64,000 nt of DNA from Sulfitobacter sp. 20_GPM-1509m (GCF_000620505.1 NZ_JIBC01000009.1:186001-250000); one strand, 5' to 3'. Counted from the first letter of the stretch, positions 53,209-63,656 are shown. Program-made: numbers and translations. The notes: generated by a model not told the origin, from the sequence alone.

Positions 53209-53976
53209 ATGGACATTCTTCTGACACTTCTGACGCCGACCCAACTGGGCCTTGCCGTGGCCATCGCGATCCTGGCGGGCTTTGTCAAAGGCGTTGTGGG
53301 CTTTGCGATGCCGATGATCTTTGTATCGGGGTTGTCGACCTTTCTGGCCCCGGATCTGGCGCTTGCGATGCTGATGCTGCCGACGCTGGCGACCAATGGC
53401 ATACAGGCGCTGCGGCAGGGGCCGCGTGCGGCGTGGGAGTCGATTGCCAAGTTCAAAGTCTATCTGATCGTGGGCGCTGTTGTACTGATCCTCAGCGCGC
53501 AGCTTGTCAGCGTGCTGCCCATGCAGGTGATGCTGTTGATCATTGGCGTGCCGGTCACGTGCTTTGCGCTGATGCAGATCGTTGGCTGGACGCTGACGCT
53601 GAACGGGCAAAGCACCACGTTCGAGGTGATCATTGGCGTGGTGGCGGGCTTCCTTGGTGGCATTTCCGGGATTTGGGGGCCGCCGACGGTGATGTATCTG
53701 ACGGCACTTGGCACACAGAAACACGAGCAGATGCGCGCACAGGGCGTGATCTATGGCTTGGGGGCTGTGTCGTTGGTGGGCGCGCACATCGGGTCCGGGG
53801 TGCTGAACGCTGCGACCTGGCCGCTGAGTGCGGCTATGATCGTGCCGGCGCTGATCGGTATGTTCTGCGGACGACAGGTCATGGACCGGATTGACCAGGT
53901 GGTGTTCCGTCGCGCGACGCTGTTCGTGCTGCTTGTGGCAGGGCTGAACCTGATGCGTCGCGCGTTGGTAGGGTGA
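53209..53976 (+). CDS. TauE/SafE (TSUP) family permease
   Basis: A 255-residue inner-membrane protein with about eight helices in two TSUP repeats: ILAGFVKGVVGFAMPMIFVS and VVAGFLGGISGIWGPPTVMY. Family members export or import sulfite, sulfonates or organic anions. Substrate unknown. Converges with the Xre regulator (3 bases apart). Confidence 0.88.
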   Translation: MDILLTLLTPTQLGLAVAIAILAGFVKGVVGFAMPMIFVSGLSTFLAPDLALAMLMLPTLATNGIQALRQGPRAAWESIAKFKVYLIVGAVVLILSAQLVSVLPMQVMLLIIGVPVTCFALMQIVGWTLTLNGQSTTFEVIIGVVAGFLGGISGIWGPPTVMYLTALGTQKHEQMRAQGVIYGLGAVSLVGAHIGSGVLNAATWPLSAAMIVPALIGMFCGRQVMDRIDQVVFRRATLFVLLVAGLNLMRRALVG

Positions 53977-53979
53977 TCT

Positions 53980-54336
53980 TCAGGCAGACTTGGCCACGGT
54001 GCGACCGGAAACGTCTTCGATAAAGGTGACGATACGCGATTTGATCTGTTCGTCGTCAATCGAAGCAACGGCGCTTACGATGTCCAGGCCGGGATCGCGG
54101 ACTGCAGTGTCGTTGAAATCTTGCAGGCCTTCAAAGAAATAGGATGTGGGAACGTCGAGGATACGCGACAGGTCATAAAGGCGGCTTGCTGCGATGCGGT
54201 TGGAACCAATTTCGTATTTTTGAATTTGCTGAAATGAAAGTTTCAGGTGGCGAGCGACATCAGTTTGCGACATACGGCGCAACGTACGAGCCTGTTTTAG
54301 CTTACGGCCAACATGAATATCTACGGGATGAGACAT
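53980..54336 (-). CDS. Xre family HTH regulator
   Basis: A 118-residue protein: HTH_3 domain (VGRKLKQARTLRRMSQTDVA, HLKLSFQQIQKYEIGSNRIA) and a short C-terminal tail. Such single-HTH regulators of this length are frequent in alphaproteobacteria; target unknown. Divergent from the HTH/GNAT-like gene pair, with an AT-rich 210-base promoter region containing a small dyad (54454-54467). Confidence 0.88.
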   Translation of the reverse strand: MSHPVDIHVGRKLKQARTLRRMSQTDVARHLKLSFQQIQKYEIGSNRIAASRLYDLSRILDVPTSYFFEGLQDFNDTAVRDPGLDIVSAVASIDDEQIKSRIVTFIEDVSGRTVAKSA

Positions 54337-54546
54337 CTGTCTTAGTACCTCCGGTTGTAACTTGGGCAGTGATCCAAGAATTATTGCTCATAATCAAGTG
54401 CCTAGATTTTTACATTTGTGGTATATTTATATTGCACCAATGAGTGATTTATGCACCATTGATGGTGAAAGTGATGGATAGGGAGCCCTCAAATCACACG
54501 CAGGCCTACGAATTTTCTGCACGAGCATCAACCACTACTGTTTGAA

Positions 54547-55377
54547 ATGCTGCGTTCGTTTACAACTTTGGCGCGCCATTTAAATCTGACTCGGGCTGTC
54601 GAAGAACTGGGTAGCACCCGTCAAACGGTGCGGCGGCACATAACCTATCTAGAGCAAGCCAAGGGATTCGAGCTGTTTCGAATCAGGGACCGGCGTTACG
54701 AACTGACCGAACGCGGTGCCAGCGCACTGACCGAAGCCCAGACCTTGCTGTCGCGCGGGAATGCGTGGCTCAGTTCTGAGGTCGGTTTTGAATACGGGAT
54801 GCTGAGGATTGCCAAGTCCGAAGGCGACTGGCGGTTTTTCCTGCAACAACGGCCCCTGTCCGAGATCTGGGTGCAGGGGTCGGACTTTTTGCGCAACAGC
54901 GTGCGGTGCTGGGCCGAGTCGGGCGGCAACATCGAACACCCTGCCTTTCAGCCCGTGCGTCCCTATGCGATGGTATTTCGCCCGAACGACCGGCAATGGG
55001 TTTGTGTCGATGTGGGACGTGAATCGTCATTTGCGACATGGTTCGGCTGGGAATGGCAAAGCAGTTCGATCGGGCGCACACTCGAAGCGTTGCCGGGTGG
55101 GCCGTTGGTCGGCGACATCATGGAAGGCACCTTTCACGAGATCGCCGCCAACCACGGGCTGCGCTTTGATCACATCCACACCACGGTCGCGCGCAAGGCA
55201 GGCACGCCGCTTGTCCCGCTCAGCTATACGCGGTTGTTGCTGGGGGCACGGTTTCCCGATGACAGCTTTGCGCTGGTGAATATCATCGAGCGCACCAATG
55301 CGCTGGAAATCGACGAATTGCCGCCCGAGTACATCAATTCGATGGATTCCAGCCTGGAGATGCACGTCAGCATCTGA
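54547..55377 (+). CDS. LysR-type-HTH protein with unusual sensory domain
   Basis: 276 residues from ATG 54547. The N-terminus is a LysR-like winged helix (LTRAVEELGSTRQTVRRHIT, TERGASALTEAQTLLS), but the rest is not an LTTR substrate domain: VRPYAMVFRPNDRQWVCVDV then GRESSFATWFGWEWQSSSIG and TLEALPGGPL reads like a PAS-type sensor. The frame is open and codes for a plausible extension (TRRPTNFLHEHQPLLFE) before the ATG back to 54475 without any standard start, so the start is uncertain. Probably works with the downstream GNAT-like gene. Confidence 0.72.
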   Translation: MLRSFTTLARHLNLTRAVEELGSTRQTVRRHITYLEQAKGFELFRIRDRRYELTERGASALTEAQTLLSRGNAWLSSEVGFEYGMLRIAKSEGDWRFFLQQRPLSEIWVQGSDFLRNSVRCWAESGGNIEHPAFQPVRPYAMVFRPNDRQWVCVDVGRESSFATWFGWEWQSSSIGRTLEALPGGPLVGDIMEGTFHEIAANHGLRFDHIHTTVARKAGTPLVPLSYTRLLLGARFPDDSFALVNIIERTNALEIDELPPEYINSMDSSLEMHVSI

Positions 55378-55379
55378 CC

Positions 55380-55403
55380 GGCCTTGCGCGGCATGCGCAG
55401 GCC
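55380..55403 (+). other. hairpin between HTH protein and GNAT-like gene
   Basis: GGCCTTGCGC pairs with GCGCAGGCC (one bulged T) across a five-base loop, 2 bases after the HTH gene stop. No T run, so partial termination or mRNA end protection between the two genes is possible. Confidence 0.4.
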
Positions 55404-55549
55404 TGAGCGTGACGTCCGCTGTTTGCGACGATGCAAATGACGTCGATCTGGTGTATGTGCCTCAGTGTAATTGTTTCCGATACGAACGCCAGAAGGCTGT
55501 TCGCGTCTGGTTGTTCTTTGAAACCGTGCGCCAAACCGGGAGAATCCTG

Positions 55550-56254
55550 ATGAGCATACACGACGTATTCGAGGGGTCGCGTCTGCTGACCGAGACAGTT
55601 GATTTGCTGGCGCAACGCCAGTTGTATCTGACGGTCGGGGACGACTTTGATCGCTACAAGGCGTTGATTTCCGAATTTCGGCCCAAGCAACCGGTCAGCC
55701 TGCCCTTTGATCCGGCCCGGTCGGACCTGTCCTGCGGCACAGGGTTCTGGTCGGTGGGGCGCAACCCGCAGGGCAAGATCGTGCAGACCCAAGCGGTGCG
55801 ATTGATCGACCTGCAAGGGCAGACGCTGGCTGATCATATGAACCGTAACTTCCGCGCCTATCCGCCTTCGGGCGTGCCGATTGATCTGGACGATTCGTGG
55901 TACAGGTCGGGTCCTGGCGCACGGCGGATATCGGGACGGGTCTGCTATCACGGCGAGATGTGGATCAACCCCGAAGAGGGCAATTATCGCGGGCGCGGCA
56001 TTGTCGATATTCTCGCGCGTTTTGCCTTTCTCAGCAGCCAGTTACACTGGCAGCCCGACTATGTGTTTGGGTTCATGCCGCGCACCATTGCCCGCCGGGG
56101 GCTGGCCGAGCGCGAGGGGTACATGCATGTGGATCCCTATTGCCTGAGTTGGAAGATCACGGGTCAGAACAAGCCGGTCGAGGGGAACATGGTCTATATG
56201 GGCCACGAGGATATCCAGCATATCATTCAGGTGCCGCTGGAGCTTGCCGCCTGA
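55550..56254 (+). CDS. hypothetical protein, GNAT acyltransferase-like
   Basis: 234 residues from ATG 55550, following GGGAGAATCCTG. The part around residues 135-180 (GRVCYHGEMWINPEEGNYRG, RGIVDILARFAFLSSQ) has the strand-then-RGxG-helix layout of GNAT motif A, followed by DYVFGFMPRTIARRGLAERE and GYMH, which fits later strands. The first 70 residues match nothing I know. No signal peptide. Being 172 bases after the HTH/PAS-like gene suggests a joint role. The acyltransferase idea is inference from pattern only. Confidence 0.65.
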   Translation: MSIHDVFEGSRLLTETVDLLAQRQLYLTVGDDFDRYKALISEFRPKQPVSLPFDPARSDLSCGTGFWSVGRNPQGKIVQTQAVRLIDLQGQTLADHMNRNFRAYPPSGVPIDLDDSWYRSGPGARRISGRVCYHGEMWINPEEGNYRGRGIVDILARFAFLSSQLHWQPDYVFGFMPRTIARRGLAEREGYMHVDPYCLSWKITGQNKPVEGNMVYMGHEDIQHIIQVPLELAA

Positions 56255-56274
56255 TCCCCTGCTGACAGCGCATG

Positions 56275-56318
56275 AAAAAGCCCCCGCGCCGGACGGCAGC
56301 GGGGGCTTTTGTTTTTTT
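56275..56318. terminator. bidirectional terminator, GNAT-like gene / pckA
   Basis: GCCCCCGC (56280-56287) pairs with GCGGGGGC (56299-56306). A run of five A precedes and TTTTGTTTTTTT follows, so it works on both strands, ending the GNAT-like gene and pckA. Confidence 0.92.
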
Positions 56319-56337
56319 GGGCCTCGGGCCGCAGACC

Positions 56338-57936
<1,599 letters not shown>

Positions 57937-58285
57937 ATGTCGTCTCCCTGTCGCCGCCACGGGCGGATGGTACTAAGTTAGGCGCGTCAGCGTCGTGGCC
58001 GTCATGGCCTGAGCGCCTCATAACATGACGTTTCCAGACATGAACAGGACGCTTTGGCACAGTTAGCGCCATCACCGCGATCTTTGGCCCATGCGGGTTG
58101 TCACAGCCCTTTTTCCAGCTTCTCGCATATCGGGAAAGTGCGTCAATTTAGCCATTCCTAATCAAATTGTGGCGCAATTGGGGCATAAGGGGCAGGTGAT
58201 TCGCACTTAAGGATTGATTCGGCCCGATAAAATCTGGATGTATGGACGAAAAACTATATTGAGCAGCAAAAAAAGGGTACAGGCA
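57937..58285. other. divergent promoter region pckA / chvI
   Basis: 349 bases without a gene. A GATAAAAT hexamer-like stretch near 58228 lies in the correct direction and distance for a chvI promoter. I could not identify a ChvI site, CtrA box or riboswitch. ChvI binding here is expected from other alphaproteobacteria but is not demonstrated by the sequence. Confidence 0.4.
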
Positions 58286-58987
58286 ATGTCGAAGATTGCG
58301 TTGGTGGACGACGACAGGAACATTCTTACGTCTGTTTCTATGACGCTTGAGGCTGAAGGCTTCGAGGTCGAAACTTATAATGACGGTCAGGCGGCGTTGG
58401 ACGCCTTTAACAAGGGGCTGCCGGATATGGCGGTTCTGGATATCAAGATGCCCCGCATGGACGGGATGGATCTGTTGCAGCGGCTGCGCCAGAAAACCTC
58501 GATGCCGGTGATCTTTCTGACATCCAAGGATGACGAGATCGACGAAGTGCTGGGTTTGCGCATGGGCGCGGACGATTACGTCAAGAAACCGTTCAGCCAG
58601 CGTTTGCTGGTCGAACGCATCCGCGCATTGTTGCGCCGGCAGGATGCGGTCGCCACGGATGAAGTGGGCGACACCGAAGATACCAAGGTGATGGAACGCG
58701 GCGACCTGCGTATGGACCCGCTGCGCCATTCGGTCAGCTGGAAGGGCAATGATGTTTCCCTGACTGTCACCGAATTCCTGCTGTTGCAGGCATTGGCCCA
58801 ACGACCCGGCTTCGTGAAATCGCGCGATCAGCTGATGGACGTGGCCTATGACGACCAAGTTTACGTGGACGATCGCACCATCGACAGCCACATCAAGCGT
58901 CTGCGCAAGAAGATGCGTACGGCGGATGATTCCTTTTCGGCAATTGAGACGCTGTACGGGATCGGCTATCGGTACAACGAAGAGTGA
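58286..58987 (+). CDS. chvI: response regulator ChvI
   Basis: A 233-residue OmpR-type regulator. Receiver: acidic pocket DDD at 8-10, phosphoacceptor Asp52 in [16 protein letters not shown], Lys in YVKKPFS. Winged-helix output with [20 protein letters not shown] and [17 protein letters not shown]. ChvI responds to envelope/acid stress through ChvG and controls exopolysaccharide, motility and carbon genes in alphaproteobacteria. ATG 58286 starts the receiver; an upstream start adds 24 unrelated residues. Confidence 0.95.
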   Translation: MSKIALVDDDRNILTSVSMTLEAEGFEVETYNDGQAALDAFNKGLPDMAVLDIKMPRMDGMDLLQRLRQKTSMPVIFLTSKDDEIDEVLGLRMGADDYVKKPFSQRLLVERIRALLRRQDAVATDEVGDTEDTKVMERGDLRMDPLRHSVSWKGNDVSLTVTEFLLLQALAQRPGFVKSRDQLMDVAYDDQVYVDDRTIDSHIKRLRKKMRTADDSFSAIETLYGIGYRYNEE

Positions 58988-58996
58988 TGCGCGCAA

Positions 58997-60724
58997 ATGG
59001 CTCTGGCCGAAAGGAACTTCGTGCGGGATATGGCCCCACCTCCATCACGTGAAGGCGATGTTGTGCTGGGTGACGATTGGGTCGCCCCGGACCGCTCGGA
59101 GACCGGCAATGAAATCCGGGCCAAGCGGGAACGGCGGGGGCTGTTTTCCCTGCGCGCTTCGCCGCTGACACGCAAGATCATCACCTTCAACCTGATTGCG
59201 TTGAATGTGCTGGTTGCGGGTATCCTCTATCTGAATTCCTCACGCGACAGCCTTGCCGTGCAGCGCGCCACATCGATGGTCAGCGAGGCCGAGCTGATTG
59301 CCGATGTGATCGAAGCACAGCTTCCTGCGGGCGCACCTGTCAATCTGGCGACGGGGGATGGCGTAGATGTTGCCGCCACCCTTCAGGCGCTGGATCTGCG
59401 CAGTGGCATCGAAGTTCTGGTGTTTGATCCTTCGGGCGCCCTTGTGTCCAGTATCGAGGGGGCCTCGACCCAGCCGAGTGGCGCACAGTCCGGCGGCGCA
59501 AATCGCACCATTCTGACCGATGGCCTCAACTGGCTTTGGGACAAACTGTCGTCGCCTTTCGATTCTGACACCCCTGCCGACGCTCCCACGGTTGAAGAGC
59601 AACTGCGTACCATGGTGCCCGGCAGCCTGACGGGCGGAACACAGGTGAAAGACAGCCTTGATACCGCCGGCGGCACATTGTTCAGCGTCGTCACGCCGAT
59701 CGTCCAGGGGACGACACCCGTTGGCGTTGTCGGCATCACCTCTGCCGCAGGCGAGATCGACGCGTTGGTGCGCGGCGAACGCGAACGCGTGTTGCAGATG
59801 TTCGTGATTGCAACGCTGGTTTCCGTAGGTCTCAGCCTCGTGCTGGCCTCGACGATTGCCAACCCGCTGGCCGATCTGGCCGCCGCCGCCGAACTGGGCC
59901 GCGACCGCAACCAGCGCAAGGTGAACCCCGGACGCATCCGCATTCCCGACCTGACCGCACGGCCTGACGAGATCGGGCGATTGTCCGGCGCCCTGCGCGG
60001 CATGATCGCTGCCTTGTACAATCGTATCGATGGCAACGAACAGTTCGCCGCCGACGTGGCGCACGAGATCAAGAACCCGCTCGCATCGCTGCGCTCGGCC
60101 GTGGGTACGCTGCGGCTGATCAAACGCGACGACCAGCGTGAAAAACTGCTGGACGTGATCGAACACGACGTGCGTCGGCTCGACCGGTTGGTCAGCGATA
60201 TTTCCAACGCCTCGCGCCTTGATTCCGAATTGGTCAAGGAAGAGGAAGAACCCTTTGACCTGCTCAAGATGCTGGGCAACCTCAGCCAGTATCTGGGCGA
60301 GGATGCCAAGTCGAAGGGCATTGATTTCATCACCGACCTGCCTGCGCAGCCCCTGCTGGTGCACGGGCTAGAGGCGCGGCTGGCGCAGGTGTTCGTCAAC
60401 CTGATCACCAACGCGATCTCTTTCTGCGAGGATGGCGATGCGATCCGTGTCTGGGCGCGCAAAAAGGAAAACCGCGTGCTGGTCGTCGTCGAGGATACCG
60501 GTCCCGGCATTCCCGATCAGGCCCTGTCGAAGATCTTCAAGCGTTTCTATTCTCAACGTCCCGAAGAGCATTTCGGCAACAACTCGGGCCTCGGGTTGGC
60601 CATCTCGAAACAGATCGTCGAAGCACATGGCGGCGTGATCTGGGCCGAGAACATCCGCCCGACCGATGCGGACATCACCAGCGACCCACTGGGTGCACGT
60701 TTCGTCGTGGGCCTGCCGGTTTGA
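58997..60724 (+). CDS. chvG: sensor histidine kinase ChvG
   Basis: A 575-residue inner-membrane sensor: cytosolic N-tail of about 55 residues, helix near 62-78 (IITFNLIALNVLVAGILYLN), periplasmic domain to about 255, second helix VLQMFVIATLVSVGLSLVLA, HAMP, H-box FAADVAHEIKNPLASLRSAV with the phosphorylated His, and an HATPase domain (NLITNAISFCEDG, VEDTGPGIP, NNSGLGLAISKQIVEAHGG). Starts 9 bases after chvI. Confidence 0.95.
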   Translation: MALAERNFVRDMAPPPSREGDVVLGDDWVAPDRSETGNEIRAKRERRGLFSLRASPLTRKIITFNLIALNVLVAGILYLNSSRDSLAVQRATSMVSEAELIADVIEAQLPAGAPVNLATGDGVDVAATLQALDLRSGIEVLVFDPSGALVSSIEGASTQPSGAQSGGANRTILTDGLNWLWDKLSSPFDSDTPADAPTVEEQLRTMVPGSLTGGTQVKDSLDTAGGTLFSVVTPIVQGTTPVGVVGITSAAGEIDALVRGERERVLQMFVIATLVSVGLSLVLASTIANPLADLAAAAELGRDRNQRKVNPGRIRIPDLTARPDEIGRLSGALRGMIAALYNRIDGNEQFAADVAHEIKNPLASLRSAVGTLRLIKRDDQREKLLDVIEHDVRRLDRLVSDISNASRLDSELVKEEEEPFDLLKMLGNLSQYLGEDAKSKGIDFITDLPAQPLLVHGLEARLAQVFVNLITNAISFCEDGDAIRVWARKKENRVLVVVEDTGPGIPDQALSKIFKRFYSQRPEEHFGNNSGLGLAISKQIVEAHGGVIWAENIRPTDADITSDPLGARFVVGLPV

Positions 60725-60725
60725 T

Positions 60726-61160
60726 ATGTCGACCCTCGGGGCCTCGGTCACGCTTCATGCAACGACGGTGGCTGTAGAGGGCCGGGCGGCCTTGATCCTT
60801 GGCGCATCCGGTGCGGGAAAATCGTCGCTGGCGTTGCATCTGATGGCTCTGGGAGCCGTGCTCGTGTCGGACGACCGCACCGTGGTGCAGCGTGATGGCA
60901 AGAGGTTGATCGCAGAAGCACCTGACACCCTGCGCGGCCTGATAGAGGCGCGCGGTGTCGGCATCCTGAACGCTGAGGCGGCGGGGGCGGTGCCGGTTTC
61001 GGTGGTGATTGATCTGGACCAGACCGAAACCCAGCGGCTGCCTGCGGCGCACGGTCACAGCGTGTTGGGCGTGGTGCTGCCTTGCCTTCACAAATGCGAT
61101 ACTCCAGCTTGGCCCGCGGCCATCATGCAATATCTTAAGGCCGGAAGCTCGGAGCCATGA
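60726..61160 (+). CDS. hprK: short HPr kinase/phosphorylase
   Basis: A 144-residue protein that is only the catalytic half of Gram-positive HprK. Walker A GASGAGKSSLALHLM and LVSDDRTVV are present, as is IEARGVGILN, the HprK signature region. The N-terminal domain is missing, as usual in alphaproteobacteria. It should phosphorylate HPr on Ser46. Overlaps rapZ by four bases (ATGA). Begins one base after the chvG stop. Confidence 0.92.
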   Translation: MSTLGASVTLHATTVAVEGRAALILGASGAGKSSLALHLMALGAVLVSDDRTVVQRDGKRLIAEAPDTLRGLIEARGVGILNAEAAGAVPVSVVIDLDQTETQRLPAAHGHSVLGVVLPCLHKCDTPAWPAAIMQYLKAGSSEP

Positions 61161-62047
61161 CCCAGACAGAACCCACACACCGCCGCCTTGTGCTGATCAC
61201 CGGACCCTCTGGGGCCGGACGGTCAAGTGCGATCCGTGTGCTTGAGGATCTGGGGTTCGAGGTCATCGACAACATGCCGCTGCGGCTGATCCGGCCCCTG
61301 CTGGACGATCCGTCCAGCACGCGGCCGCTGGCCCTGGGGATTGACCCGCGCACGCGCGATTTTTCCGTGAACGCGGTGATGGACGCCATCGGCCAGATCG
61401 CCGCCGTACCGGGGCTGGTGCCCGAACTGCTGTACCTCGACTGCGACACGGATGTGCTGCTGCGCCGTTTCTCGGAAACCCGGCGCAGGCACCCGCTGGC
61501 TGACGGTGACCGCCCCGAGGCCGGCATCGCACGCGAGCTTGAGATGCTGGGACCGCTGCGGGCCCGCGCGGATATCCTGATCGACACCTCGCAGTTGAAC
61601 GTCCACCAATTGCGCGCTGCGGTTGAAGAGTGGTTCGCACCGGGTGATCAGGCGCACCTGTCTGTTTCTGTCGAAAGCTTTTCCTACAAACGTGGCCTGC
61701 CGCGCAGCGTGGATATGGTGTTTGACTGTCGCTTTCTGAAAAACCCTTATTGGGAGCCTTCCCTGCGTGCCGCGAACGGCACGGAAAAGCGTGTGCAGGA
61801 CCATATCGCAACAGATTCGCGTTATGCTGACTTTGTCGCAAGGACCACGGATCTCGCGCTATGGTTGTTGCCGGCCTTCGCCGAGGAAGGGAAATCGCAC
61901 CTGTCCATCGCTTTTGGGTGTACCGGCGGGCAACATAGGTCGGTTGCCATAGCGGAAACCTGCGCAGTGGCCCTTGCGAAGGCAGGCTGGCAAGTGTCAA
62001 TTAGACATCGCGAATTGGACCGCCGGAAAAAGGACGGGGCAGAGTGA
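61157..62047 (+). CDS. rapZ: RNase adapter/nucleotide-binding protein RapZ
   Basis: A 296-residue P-loop protein. Walker A reads GPSGAGRS (16-23) with Arg instead of Lys, DNMPLRLIRPL follows, and the C-terminal domain contains SFSYKRGLPRSVDMVFDCRF, NPYWEPSLR and FGCTGGQHRSVAIAE. In E. coli RapZ guides RNase E to GlmZ; its role in alphaproteobacteria is less known, but it is always near the PTS genes. GTG of the EIIA gene overlaps its end. Confidence 0.93.
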   Translation: MTQTEPTHRRLVLITGPSGAGRSSAIRVLEDLGFEVIDNMPLRLIRPLLDDPSSTRPLALGIDPRTRDFSVNAVMDAIGQIAAVPGLVPELLYLDCDTDVLLRRFSETRRRHPLADGDRPEAGIARELEMLGPLRARADILIDTSQLNVHQLRAAVEEWFAPGDQAHLSVSVESFSYKRGLPRSVDMVFDCRFLKNPYWEPSLRAANGTEKRVQDHIATDSRYADFVARTTDLALWLLPAFAEEGKSHLSIAFGCTGGQHRSVAIAETCAVALAKAGWQVSIRHRELDRRKKDGAE

Positions 62048-62451
62048 TCGGAATTGTGATTGTGGCGCATGGTGGACTGGCACGAGAGTATCTCGCTGCC
62101 ATCGAACATGTTGTCGGATCGCAATCTGGCGTCCGTGCCATCGCGATCGAGGCCAACCACGACCGCGCCGCCAAACAGTCCGAGATTTGCGCCGCTGCGG
62201 ACGAAGTCGACGATGGCAGTGGCGTCGTGGTGGTCACCGACCTTTTTGGCGGCTCGCCGTCCAACCTGTCGCTGTTGGCCTGCCAGCCACAGGGGCGTCG
62301 CATCCTTTACGGCGCGAATCTGCCGATGTTGATCAAACTGGCCAAAAGCCGTCACAAACCCGTCGGTGATGCGGTACGAGCCGCACTGGACGCTGGCAAG
62401 AAGTACATCGACAGCCAGAATGTCAGCGCAGAAAGCCCAAACCACGTATGA
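62044..62451 (+). CDS. PTS EIIA component, mannose family
   Basis: A 135-residue EIIA(Man)-type phosphocarrier with GTG start. Active His9 in VIVAHGGLAREYL; VVVVTDLFGGSPSNLSLL is the conserved Asp/Gly segment. No EIIB/EIIC permease is present, so a regulatory role is expected rather than sugar uptake. ATGA overlap with ptsH. Confidence 0.92.
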   Translation: MIGIVIVAHGGLAREYLAAIEHVVGSQSGVRAIAIEANHDRAAKQSEICAAADEVDDGSGVVVVTDLFGGSPSNLSLLACQPQGRRILYGANLPMLIKLAKSRHKPVGDAVRAALDAGKKYIDSQNVSAESPNHV

Positions 62452-62717
62452 CCAAATGCACTTTGAAGATCGTCAACGAAAAGGGCCTGCACGCCCGCGC
62501 TTCGGCCAAACTGGTCGAGGTTGTCGAAGCCTTTGACGCAGAGGCCGAAGTGGTCAAGGACGGAATGTCCGCCTCGGGCGACAGTATTATGGGCCTTTTG
62601 ATGTTGGCAGCCTCAAAAGGAACCTTTATTGACGTTGAAACCTCCGGACCTGATGCCGACGCGCTGGCAGAGGCGTTGACGGCGTTGGTCGCGGACAAGT
62701 TCGGCGAAGGTGCCTGA
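62448..62717 (+). CDS. ptsH: phosphocarrier protein HPr
   Basis: An 89-residue HPr. His15 lies in KGLHARASAKL (PEP/EI-dependent site) and Ser46 in GDSIMGLLML (HprK site), both conserved, so both phosphorylation routes are possible. Enzyme I (ptsP or ptsI) is not in the window. Stop overlaps the possible GTG start of the acyltransferase gene. Confidence 0.95.
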   Translation: MTKCTLKIVNEKGLHARASAKLVEVVEAFDAEAEVVKDGMSASGDSIMGLLMLAASKGTFIDVETSGPDADALAEALTALVADKFGEGA

Positions 62718-63651
62718 GACCATCGGCGATCTCAGACCTGACAGCATGACAAAAGGTGAAACAGACGTGGTTGACAGCTCGCAGGGCGCACAAGGCTTCA
62801 CGCAGGCACAGGATGAAACGGTCACGTTTACCAAATATGATCGTCGCAGCCTGTCCTATGCGTCGACCTTTGACGACCCGTGGAAAGCGACGTTCATACG
62901 CGTCATGGAGGCCTTTACCGGCAAGCTGACGATCCTGCGCCTGATCCGCAAATTCGAACGCCAGGGTGCCCCCCAAGGCCAGGCCTTCTGGCGCGCCTGC
63001 CTGGATGTCATGGGCATTCAGCTGACGACACCGCAGGTTCAGCTTGACCGTATCCCGAAAGAGGGGCCGGTGATCGTCGTGGCGAACCATCCGCACGGCA
63101 TGGTCGACGGGATGATCTTTGGCGATCTGATCGGCCGCGTGCGCCCCGACTACCGCATCCTGACCCGCTCGTTGCTGACTGCCATCGACGAGGTGGCCGG
63201 CAGTTATATGATCCCCGTGCCGTTCCCCCACGACCCCGATGCGCAGCGCAAGGGTGTCGAGATGCGCGCCAAGGCGATGAAGCATCTCAAAGAGGGGGGC
63301 GTTGTGGCCTTGTTCCCCTCGGGACAGGTCGCGGCCTCGGAAACCTACTTCGGCCCTGCGGTCGAGGCGGAATGGAACGTCTTTACGGCGGCTCTGATCC
63401 GTCGGTCCGGTGCCAGGGTCGTACCGATGAAATTCCCCGGCCAGAACAGCCGTGCCTACCAGATTGCCAACAAGCTGTCTCCGATGCTGCGTCAAGGGCT
63501 GTTGCTGCATGAAATCGTCTATTCGCTGAACAAGCCGCAAGGCCCCATCGTTGGCGATCCGATCCCCCAGGAAGATGTCAAAGCCTGGGCCGACGATCCG
63601 CGCGGCTTTATGGCATGGCTGCGCGAGCACACCCTCAGCCTCAAGGGCTGA
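62710..63651 (+). CDS. lysophospholipid acyltransferase (PlsC superfamily)
   Basis: A 313-residue protein with GTG 62710 (alternative ATG 62746). VIVVANHPHGMVDGMIFGDL carries the NHxxxxxDG acyltransferase motif of the haemolysin/OlsA-like LPLAT group; LFPSGQVAASETYFGP is the glycerophosphate-binding block III. Predicted to acylate a lipid intermediate at the inner membrane (phosphatidate or ornithine lipid); substrate undecided. Probably last gene of the chvI transcript. Confidence 0.85.
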   Translation: MPETIGDLRPDSMTKGETDVVDSSQGAQGFTQAQDETVTFTKYDRRSLSYASTFDDPWKATFIRVMEAFTGKLTILRLIRKFERQGAPQGQAFWRACLDVMGIQLTTPQVQLDRIPKEGPVIVVANHPHGMVDGMIFGDLIGRVRPDYRILTRSLLTAIDEVAGSYMIPVPFPHDPDAQRKGVEMRAKAMKHLKEGGVVALFPSGQVAASETYFGPAVEAEWNVFTAALIRRSGARVVPMKFPGQNSRAYQIANKLSPMLRQGLLLHEIVYSLNKPQGPIVGDPIPQEDVKAWADDPRGFMAWLREHTLSLKG

Positions 63652-63656
63652 CCGCT

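Noticed and set aside
54474-54545. 23-codon frame starting at ATG 54474 as a leader peptide
   Set aside because: No regulatory codon pattern or terminator/antiterminator pair; the overlapping frame looks more like the displaced N-terminus of the HTH protein.
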